This document shows positions 58,052-64,000 of a stretch of 64,000 bases of DNA, piece after piece. The stretch's first letter is position 1. Every line of letters starts with the position of its first letter. This DNA is from Lolliginicoccus lacisalsi (GTDB taxonomy: Bacteria; Actinomycetota; Actinomycetes; Mycobacteriales; Mycobacteriaceae). Made by a program: the position numbers and the translations under genes. The stretch lies in NCBI RefSeq assembly GCF_014841105.1, contig NZ_JACYWE010000007.1, positions 25,317 to 89,316 of the forward strand. Reading direction: 5' to 3'. The notes beneath the pieces are model-generated. The model had not been told where the DNA came from. It did not search any database and worked only from the letters and a program-made list of their open reading frames with translations.

Positions 58052-58591
58052 GTGTCGGATGTGAGTGCGAACCATGAGGCTGTGCCCCCGCCCCCGATGC
58101 CGCCGCGCGTCCTGTGGTGGGGGTGGTTCCTGTGGCGCTTGAGCGCTGTGCTGTTCCTGCTCGCTGCGGCGCGCATCATCTGGAACCTGGGGGAGATCCG
58201 GGCCCGGCTGACCGAGGAACTGCGCACGGATCCCAACTGGGCGTTCCGCGAGATCGGGGAAGTGGAGCGCACTGCGAGCTTCGCGCCGCTCGGCGTCATC
58301 GTCGCTGGCGTGGTGCTGCTGCTCGTGATGCTCGTGTGCGTCGCTCTGATGCGTCATGTCGGTTCGCGCGGAGCTCGCGTGGCCGCGATCCTCTTCGGTG
58401 CCGTCCTGGTATTCGTGACGGAGCTTGCGGTCGCGCTCGGTGGCACGGCGGATGATGCCACTCCGTCGCTGGTGGATGCCTTGCCGGACCTGCAGGCGGC
58501 GGTGATGCTCGTGGCGGCGGTCCTGGTGTTCCTGCGGCCGAGCGCGGAGTGGCTGTACCTGGCCCACGAGCATTGGCTCGATCAGCGCTAG
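58052..58591 (+). CDS. Four-TM membrane protein of the asd-catalase region
   Basis: About 176-179 residues (GTG 58052 or 58061). Proline-rich start, then hydrophobic helices LSAVLFLLAAARII, LGVIVAGVVLLLVMLVCVALM, VAAILFGAVLVFVTELAVAL and LQAAVMLVAAVLVFLRP. A similarly placed membrane protein follows asd in Corynebacterium. Function unknown. Confidence 0.75.
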   Translation: MSDVSANHEAVPPPPMPPRVLWWGWFLWRLSAVLFLLAAARIIWNLGEIRARLTEELRTDPNWAFREIGEVERTASFAPLGVIVAGVVLLLVMLVCVALMRHVGSRGARVAAILFGAVLVFVTELAVALGGTADDATPSLVDALPDLQAAVMLVAAVLVFLRPSAEWLYLAHEHWLDQR

Positions 58592-58634
58592 CCGGAGTTC
58601 GCGCTCAGGTTTTTCTCAGCGGAACTTTACTATC

Positions 58635-58661
58635 CTTTTTCTTGACTCAATCCAGAAAAAG
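58635..58661 (+). promoter_or_regulatory. Promoter and candidate peroxide-regulator operator of the catalase unit
   Basis: CTTTTTCT and AGAAAAAG (58635-58642, 58654-58661) are perfect 8-bp arms with an 11-bp spacer in the most AT-rich stretch of the region. A -35 TTGACT (58642-58647) and -10 CATACT (58664-58669, spacing 16) overlap it. Fur-family regulators bind such sites. Confidence 0.6.
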
Positions 58662-58675
58662 AGCATACTGGGGTC

Positions 58676-58843
58676 ATGCCCACGGAGCACGACGCGAGTG
58701 ACCCGCGCAACACCCTGCGCGTCACTGGGCCGCGCGTGACAGCCCCCCGTGCGGCATGCCCGGCCGCGCTCGCACGATGCGCCGCATCAGGTGCAGCGCG
58801 CTCGGGCCACCGCCCAGCACCGCCACAGGAGGCCATTCCATGA
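58676..58843 (+). pseudogene. Truncated furA-type regulator gene coupled to catalase
   Basis: A 55-codon frame from ATG 58676. Residues 10-27, [18 protein letters not shown], match the start of FurA/Fur winged-helix proteins (LRxxGLRVTxPRxAVL); the rest (about 28 Ala/Pro/Arg residues) shows no Fur similarity and no metal ligands. The stop overlaps the catalase ATG as ATGA. I read it as furA with an internal deletion that kept the promoter, first codons and translational coupling. If made, the peptide could not bind DNA as Fur does. Confidence 0.65.
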
Positions 58844-60300
58844 CTGCAACGGAAAAGCCAGCCACCACGACGAACTCCGGCATCCCCGTCGCCAGCGATG
58901 AGCACTCCCTCACCGTTGGCCCCCAGGGACCGATAGCCCTGCACGATCACTACCTGATCGAGAAGATGGCGCAGTTCAACCGCGAGCGCGTCCCCGAGCG
59001 CGTCGTGCACGCCAAGGGCTCCGGCGCCTTCGGCAACCTCGAGATCACCGACGACGTCAGCGCCTACACCTGCGCCGACTTCCTCCAGCCCGGCAAGAAG
59101 ACCGAGATGCTCGCCCGCTTCTCCACCGTCGCCGGGGAGCAGGGCAGCCCAGACACCTGGCGCGACCCACGCGGCTTCGCCCTGAAGTTCTACACGGAGC
59201 ACGGCAACTACGACCTCGTGGGCAACAACACCCCCGTCTTCTTCGTCCGCGACCCCATGAAGTTCCAGGACTTCATCCGCTCCCAGAAGCGCATGCCCGA
59301 CTCCGGCCTGCGCGACCACAACATGCAATGGGATTTCTGGACGCTCTCCCCCGAGAGCGCCCACCAGGTCACCTGGCTCATGGGCGACCGAGGCATCCCC
59401 CGGACGTTCCGCAACATGGATGGCTTCGGCTCGCACACCTACATGTGGATCAACAAGGAGGGCGAGCGCTTCTGGGTCAAGTACCACTTCAAGACTCGCC
59501 AGGGCATCGAATGCCTCACCCAGGAGGAAGCCGACGAGCTTGCAGGCAGCGCGCCCGATGCGCACCGCAAGGATCTCTTCGAATCCATCCGCGACGGCAA
59601 CTATCCCCAGTGGGACCTCGAGGTGCAGATCATGCCCCTCGCCGACGCCGAGAACTACCGCGTGAACCCCTTCGACCTCACCAAGGTGTGGTCCCAGAAG
59701 GACTACCCGCGCAAGCACGTCGGTGTCATGACCCTCGACCGCAACCCGGAGAACTTCTTCGCCCAGGTCGAGCAGGCAGCGTTCGAGCCGTCGAACGTCG
59801 TGCCCGGCATTGGCTTCTCGCCCGACAAGATGCTGCTCGGCCGGGTCTTCTCCTACGCCGACACCCACCGCTACCGCATCGGCGTCAACTACACCCAGTT
59901 GCCCGTCAACGCCCCCAAGGTGCCCGTCCATAGCTACAGCAAGGACGGCAACATGCGGTATGCCTACAACGCTCCCGCGGAGCCCGTCTACGCCCCCAAT
60001 TCCTACGGCGGGCCCCACGCGAACCCCGAGGCGGCCGGCCCCTACGCGGGCTGGGACACCGCCGGGGAGATGGTGCGCGAGGCATACGTGCAGCACCCCG
60101 AGGACGATGACTTCAGGCAGGCAGGGACCCTCGTCCGCGAGGTCATGGATGACGACCAGCGCGAACGGCTCGTCAACAATGTCGTCGGCCACCTCCCCGA
60201 CGGAGTCACCGAGCCCGTGCTCGAGAGGGCCTTCGAGTACTGGAAGAACATCGACCCCGAGATCGGCAAGCGCATCGAAGATGGAATCCGCACTGCATAG
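58840..60300 (+). CDS. katA: Haem catalase (clade 3, small subunit)
   Basis: 486 residues, ATG 58840 with CAGGAGG. Catalytic H57 ([12 protein letters not shown]), the [14 protein letters not shown] asparagine region and the haem-ligand Y339 in [14 protein letters not shown] are all present. NADP-binding type small catalase. Decomposes hydrogen peroxide. Translation is probably coupled to the furA remnant; dps follows 81 bp behind. Confidence 0.95.
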   Translation: MTATEKPATTTNSGIPVASDEHSLTVGPQGPIALHDHYLIEKMAQFNRERVPERVVHAKGSGAFGNLEITDDVSAYTCADFLQPGKKTEMLARFSTVAGEQGSPDTWRDPRGFALKFYTEHGNYDLVGNNTPVFFVRDPMKFQDFIRSQKRMPDSGLRDHNMQWDFWTLSPESAHQVTWLMGDRGIPRTFRNMDGFGSHTYMWINKEGERFWVKYHFKTRQGIECLTQEEADELAGSAPDAHRKDLFESIRDGNYPQWDLEVQIMPLADAENYRVNPFDLTKVWSQKDYPRKHVGVMTLDRNPENFFAQVEQAAFEPSNVVPGIGFSPDKMLLGRVFSYADTHRYRIGVNYTQLPVNAPKVPVHSYSKDGNMRYAYNAPAEPVYAPNSYGGPHANPEAAGPYAGWDTAGEMVREAYVQHPEDDDFRQAGTLVREVMDDDQRERLVNNVVGHLPDGVTEPVLERAFEYWKNIDPEIGKRIEDGIRTA

Positions 60301-60381
60301 AACACCCATCGCAATGCCGATCGACCCGATACTGTGAAAAACACGGTTCCCCCGGCTACCGCTTCCCAAGGAGGACACGCA

Positions 60382-60855
60382 ATGCCAACTCCCATCACCA
60401 GCACCCTGACCTCGGACCAGCAGGCCACCACGGGCGAGGCGCTCCAGGGCACCGTCGTCGATCTCATCGACCTCAGCCTCATCGCCAAGCAGGCGCACTG
60501 GAACGTCCTCGGCAGGAACTTCCGCTCCGTCCACCTCGCCCTTGATGAGCTCGTCACCGTGGCCCGCGACTTCACAGACGAGGCCGCCGAGCGCTCCACC
60601 GCGATCGGTGTCAGCCCGGACGGCCGCGCCTCCACCGTCGCCGGTCAATCCAGCGCGAAGGGCATCGGCGAGGGCTGGACGAGCGATGAGGATGTCATCA
60701 ACATCGTTGTCGAGAACCTCGCCGCCATCATCGACCGGCTGCGCGCGCGCATCGCCGTCACCGAGGAGGCCGACCCAGTGACCCAGGACCTGCTCATCTC
60801 CATCACTGCCCGCCTCGAGCAGCTCCACTGGATGTGGCAGGCGCAGGTCGCCTGA
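60382..60855 (+). CDS. dps: Dps-family ferritin-like DNA-protection protein
   Basis: 157 residues, ATG 60382 with AAGGAGG 10 nt upstream. The ferroxidase ligands are all there at Dps spacing: H39, H51, D55, D66 and E70 (KQAHWNVLG, HLALDE, DFTDEAAE). Oxidises and stores iron with peroxide, complementing the catalase next door. Short N-terminus without a lysine-rich DNA-binding tail. Confidence 0.93.
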   Translation: MPTPITSTLTSDQQATTGEALQGTVVDLIDLSLIAKQAHWNVLGRNFRSVHLALDELVTVARDFTDEAAERSTAIGVSPDGRASTVAGQSSAKGIGEGWTSDEDVINIVVENLAAIIDRLRARIAVTEEADPVTQDLLISITARLEQLHWMWQAQVA

Positions 60856-60913
60856 CCTCGCTAGCAGTTCCGCGCCAAACGGGTGGCCCTGGGCCAAACG
60901 GGTGGCTCTGGGC

Positions 60914-60988
60914 CAAACGCGATAGAAGTTGCAGGAATCCCTGCTCCGCTTCTATCGCGTTTGGCGTTTTCCCGTGCTTTTGCCGCCG
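60914..60988. repeat. 50-bp palindromic element, family A, copy 3, with tail
   Basis: Arms CAAACGCGATAGAAG (60914-60928) and complement (60949-60963), total again 50 bp, followed by TTTTCCCGTGCTTTTGCCGC. Lies in the gap between convergent dps and trkA. Confidence 0.94.
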
Positions 60989-61024
60989 AGCCGAGCCGAG
61001 CCGAGCCCAGCCGAGCCGGCCAGC

Positions 61025-61699
61025 CTAGGTGATGTTGGCGAACGCCTCGACCTGGCGCACCTTGCCGGCAACGAGGAGGATGTCCCCCCGCATCAGCACG
61101 GTGTCCTGGGTGGCGTACGTGAAGTTCTGCCCCGCCCGCTTGACGGCCACCACGGTGATCTCATAGCGCCGCCGCAGCTCGCTGTCCTTGAGGGGAATGC
61201 CGATGGCCTCGGCAGGGGCGAGGGTCTTGACCATGGCGTAGTCGTCGCCGAACTCGATGTAGTCGAGCATCCGGCCGGTGACGAGGTGGGCCACCCGCTC
61301 GCCCATGTCGTGCTCCGGGATGACCACGTGGTGCGCGCCCACCCGCTCCAGGATGCGCTGGTGCTGCTTCGAGGTGGCTTTCGCCCAGATCTGCGGCACC
61401 TGGAAATCGGCGAGCAGCGAGGTCGTGAGGATGCTCGACTCGAGGTCGGTGCCCACCGCTACGACGGCGTGCGGGAACTTGTGCACCCCGAGCTGCATGA
61501 GCGAGTCGCGGTCGGTGGTATCAGCGACGGCGGTGTGGGTGAGGTCCTCGGCGAGCCGTTGCACGATCCTCGAGTCGGAATCCACACCGAGCACCTGGGT
61601 GCCGCTGGCGACGAGCTCGCGGGCAAGGGATCTGCCGAAGCGCCCCAGCCCGAGCACGGCGACCCGGGTGCTGGGGGGACGGTCGTATTTACCCGACAA
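61025..61699 (-). CDS. trkA: Potassium uptake regulatory subunit (TrkA/KtrA)
   Basis: 224 residues: RCK N-domain with RVAVLGLGRFGRSLARELV nucleotide loop and VDSDSRIVQ, and a C-terminal RCK_C domain (KDSELRRRYEITVVAVKR). Gates the membrane subunit encoded just upstream; an 11-bp overlap shows coupled expression. May bind c-di-AMP through RCK_C as in other Gram-positives (inference). Confidence 0.92.
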   Translation of the reverse strand: MSGKYDRPPSTRVAVLGLGRFGRSLARELVASGTQVLGVDSDSRIVQRLAEDLTHTAVADTTDRDSLMQLGVHKFPHAVVAVGTDLESSILTTSLLADFQVPQIWAKATSKQHQRILERVGAHHVVIPEHDMGERVAHLVTGRMLDYIEFGDDYAMVKTLAPAEAIGIPLKDSELRRRYEITVVAVKRAGQNFTYATQDTVLMRGDILLVAGKVRQVEAFANIT

Positions 61700-63116
61700 T
61701 GGGACGCTCCTCTGGTAGTTCGTATCTTCGGGGTCGTTCTTGCAGCGCGAGGGCGGACGCGAGGATGATGGGCCCGATTCGCCCGGCGAACATCAGGATG
61801 CACAGCACCACTTGTCCCGCGGCGGGCAAGTCTGCCGTGATGCCCATCGAGAGGCCGACGGTGCAGAAGGCGGAGATCACCTCGAACAGGACCGTCTCGA
61901 GCCGGTGCTCGGAGATGCCGAGGATGAAGATGGTTCCCGACATGACCGCGGCGATCGAGATCAAGGCGACGGTCAGCGCCTGCCGCTGCACGGTATCGGC
62001 GATCTTGCGCCCCATGACGTGGACGGTTGGCTGGCCGCGCAGCTCCGCGAGGATGACAAAACCAAGCAGGGCGAAGGTGGTGACCTTGATGCCGCCGGCG
62101 GTGCCCGCGCTGCCTCCGCCGATGAACATCAGCACGTCGGTGATGAGGACGGTAGCGGCGCTCATGTCGCCGGTCTCGATGGTGTTGAAGCCGCTGGACC
62201 GGGGCGCGAGGCCCTGGAACGTGCCAGCGAGCAGCTTCTGCATCGTGCTGAGCGGGCCCATGGTGGCGGGGTTCGCCCATTCGAACATGATGACCGAGAA
62301 GATGCCCACCACCGCGAGGACCCCATGCGTGAGGATCGTGATCTTCGTGTGCACGGTCCAGTGGCGGGGCGTCGCGTCAACCTCGGGATCGGACTCGCGC
62401 ATCGTGGTCCGGAGGTGGCGCGTGACCTCGAAGATCACCGGGAACCCGATGGCACCGAGCGTGAACGCCACCATGACCGGGATCAGGATGAAGGGATCAT
62501 CCACGTACTGCATCATGCTGTCCGATTGCAGCGCGAAGCCCGCGGAGTTGAACGCCGACACCGCGTGGAAGACGCCCCAGTAGAGGGCCTCGCCCGGGGA
62601 ATCCGCGTAGGCGATCATGTAGCGGCTGGTCAGGAAGACCGCGGTGACGGCCTCGATGAGGAAGCTCATCTTGATGACGCCGATGATGACGCGGCGGATA
62701 TCACCGAGCCGGAGGTTCTTGGTCTCGGTATGGGCGATCAACTGCATCCGCAGGCCCATGCGCCGCGCGACAAGGAGGCCGAGCAGCGAGGCGACCGTCA
62801 TGATGCCAAGGCCGCCCACCTGGAACATGCCCACGATCACCGCATGCCCGAACGGTGAATAGAAGGTGCCCGTGTCCACCACGACCAGTCCCGTGATGCA
62901 GCCAGCAGACGTCGCGGTGAAGAGCGCCTCGACGAACGTGGCGCGCTCGGGGCCCGCGGTGGCGACCGGCAGCAGCAACAGGCTCGTGCCCACGCCGATG
63001 AACACCAGGTAGCCGGTCACGATCATGCGTGCCGGGTAACGGACGAACGTGCGCGCGGCCCTTCTCAGCCGCGCGCCCGCCCTCGAGCCGTGCTCCTCGG
63101 ATTCTGGGAGCGTCAC
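61689..63116 (-). CDS. trkH: Potassium transporter membrane subunit (TrkH/KtrB)
   Basis: 475 residues, GTG 63116. Four pore-loop repeats: TSAGCITGLVVVDTG, AVSAFNSAGFALQ, GLAPRSSGFNTIETG and ISAFCTVGLSMGITA, each with the filter glycine. GGGSAGTAGGIKVTT is also typical. K+ uptake across the inner membrane. Confidence 0.92.
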   Translation of the reverse strand: MTLPESEEHGSRAGARLRRAARTFVRYPARMIVTGYLVFIGVGTSLLLLPVATAGPERATFVEALFTATSAGCITGLVVVDTGTFYSPFGHAVIVGMFQVGGLGIMTVASLLGLLVARRMGLRMQLIAHTETKNLRLGDIRRVIIGVIKMSFLIEAVTAVFLTSRYMIAYADSPGEALYWGVFHAVSAFNSAGFALQSDSMMQYVDDPFILIPVMVAFTLGAIGFPVIFEVTRHLRTTMRESDPEVDATPRHWTVHTKITILTHGVLAVVGIFSVIMFEWANPATMGPLSTMQKLLAGTFQGLAPRSSGFNTIETGDMSAATVLITDVLMFIGGGSAGTAGGIKVTTFALLGFVILAELRGQPTVHVMGRKIADTVQRQALTVALISIAAVMSGTIFILGISEHRLETVLFEVISAFCTVGLSMGITADLPAAGQVVLCILMFAGRIGPIILASALALQERPRRYELPEERPIVG

Positions 63117-63351
63117 AGTGGCAGCTTCACCGTTTTTCCGGGGCGCATCGAGAGGTGCGCGTGGTGGGAGCGCCCACGGGCAATCAGGTGCTGATCGAGC
63201 ATGGAGGTGAGACTACGCCTTGATCATCAGCGGCGCGCGACAAGGGTGGGCATGGCCGGGGGGCGGATAGCGCTGCGCCCCGGACAGTGCGGCCGCGTCC
63301 AGTGCCCGGCGCGGCGCAGAGGGGCGGACCGACCGCGGGCCGGAACGACCA

Positions 63352-63384
63352 AGGGCCGCTCCGGTGTGTTACCGAAACGGCCCT
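63352..63384 (-). terminator. Hairpin behind tRNA-Pro
   Basis: AGGGCCG / CGGCCCT arms with an inner CGGT/ACCG pair, about 20 nt past the tRNA 3' end on the minus strand. Confidence 0.6.
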
Positions 63385-63402
63385 GGCCTGCATCTTGTGG
63401 TG

Positions 63403-63476
<74 letters not shown>

Positions 63477-63504
63477 GTGCTAGCTGCCGCCAGCGTTGGA
63501 GAGT

Positions 63505-64000
63505 CTAGCGCACTGTGGCGTCGGATTGCGAAACCGGCTCGCTCCCGGCTTGTGGCTCGGTGTGCTGCGGGGCGGCGACGAGGGTGAGCAGGCTGGCCTC
63601 GGGCCGGCAGAAGAAGCGCGCAGGGGCATACGGGGAGGTGCCAATGCCCGCGGAGACGTGCAGGCGCATGTGGCTGCCCCACCGGGAGAGTCCCTTGACG
63701 CGGGATCGGTCGATGCCGCAGTTGGTGACGAGCGCCCCGACGACGGGGAGGCAGAGCTGCCCCCCGTGGGTGTGCCCGGCGAGGACGAGGTCGTATCCGT
63801 CGCTGGCGAACCGGTCGAGGACGCGGGGCTCGGGGGAGTGGGCGAGGCCGATGCGTAGCTGGGCGCGGGGGTCGGGGCTCCCACTGATGGTCTTGTAGCG
63901 GTCGCGGTTGATGTGGGGATCGTCCACGCCGGCGATGGCGATGCGGATGCCGTTGATCTCGAGCTCGCGACGGGTGTGGGTGGCGTCGAGCCAGCCGCGC
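63505..64000 (-). CDS. Metallophosphoesterase, C-terminal part (cut by window edge)
   Basis: About 165 residues visible; the N-terminal metal motifs are outside. IRIAIAGVDDPHIN, RIGLAHSPEPRVLDRF and LVLAGHTHGGQLCLP show the calcineurin-like fold of YkuE/Rv3683-type enzymes with GHTHGGQ metal ligands intact. Ends 28 bp from tRNA-Pro on the same strand. Substrate unknown. Confidence 0.88.
   Translation of the reverse strand, partial: RGWLDATHTRRELEINGIRIAIAGVDDPHINRDRYKTISGSPDPRAQLRIGLAHSPEPRVLDRFASDGYDLVLAGHTHGGQLCLPVVGALVTNCGIDRSRVKGLSRWGSHMRLHVSAGIGTSPYAPARFFCRPEASLLTLVAAPQHTEPQAGSEPVSQSDATVR

Noticed and set aside
58630..60897. 755-codon open frame antisense to catalase and dps
   Set aside because: Spans two real genes and their gap, repetitive Val/Gly/Asp composition, no homology.
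63184..63393. 69-codon frame between trkH and tRNA-Pro
   Set aside because: Poor codon pattern, no ribosome-binding site, overlaps the tRNA terminator hairpin.
63117..63402. c-di-AMP riboswitch upstream of trkH
   Set aside because: No recognisable conserved core of that riboswitch class in the leader; only generic GC-rich stems.

Overview
The window is high-GC actinobacterial chromosome and almost certainly comes from a mycolic-acid order member (Mycobacteriales, formerly Corynebacteriales). The 24.4-38 kb block (SRP RNA, class Ic aspartate aminotransferase, dnaX, an SRPBCC protein, ybaB, recR, gatD, murT) has the same content and order as a conserved mycobacterial/corynebacterial region. 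The leuA, lysC, asd, 4-TM protein, catalase order and the Mrp antiporter block recall Corynebacterium in particular. A methylated fatty-acid (tuberculostearate-type) gene pair fits this group. No species is assigned.

Layout. 1-7.9 kb: a degenerate secreted 5'-nucleotidase-like gene cut by the window edge, an aromatic aminotransferase, a broken dienelactone hydrolase, tRNA-Ser(GCU) and tRNA-Arg(ACG), tyrA with an amidase, tadA with its partner gene, and tRNA-Ser(CGA). 7.9-11.8 kb: a lower-GC three-gene island (RgpF-type glycan protein, sulfotransferase-like protein, methyltransferase) lies between two copies of a ~200 bp direct repeat; the repeat carries the 3' end of the histidine kinase gene that follows. 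13-17.5 kb: DUF6875-like/YbaK pair, TetR and MMPL transporter. 17.5-24 kb: tgt, a YhhQ-type queuosine precursor transporter and gluQ, a likely salvage-only queuosine neighbourhood, with a striking serine/glycine nonapeptide-repeat small protein behind yhhQ; then a flavoprotein with a cysteine tail coupled to an Acr3-like permease. 24.2-38 kb: tRNA-Ser(GGA), ffs, aminotransferase, dnaX, fatty-acid methylation pair, ybaB-recR, and the murT-gatD operon (peptidoglycan glutamate amidation). 37.6-43.4 kb: Mrp Na+/H+ antiporter mrpACDEFG. 43.8-48.4 kb: a TetR gene and a perfect 18-bp palindrome facing an operon of an unusual hydroxylase-reductase fusion, a nitrilase-family hydrolase and an SRPBCC protein. 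48.6-58 kb: leuA with a complete leader-peptide attenuator, an agmatinase-family gene, a small regulator/membrane-protein pair, an NADP-binding reductase, a FUSC exporter, lysC (with internal beta start) and asd. 58-61 kb: truncated furA remnant coupled to a catalase, then dps. 61-64 kb: a Trk/Ktr potassium system, tRNA-Pro(CGG), and a partial metallophosphoesterase.

Several convergent gene pairs are separated by palindromic elements. One family (50 bp, 15-16 bp arms starting CAAACGCGATAGAAG) occurs three times plus a half copy; a second (AGTGGAAACTT arms) twice; a third palindrome shares the 18-nt loop.

The best candidates for undescribed biology are the TetR-controlled fusion-flavoprotein/nitrilase/SRPBCC operon, the nonapeptide-repeat protein next to queuosine salvage, the repeat-flanked glycan island, the furA remnant, and the palindrome families.
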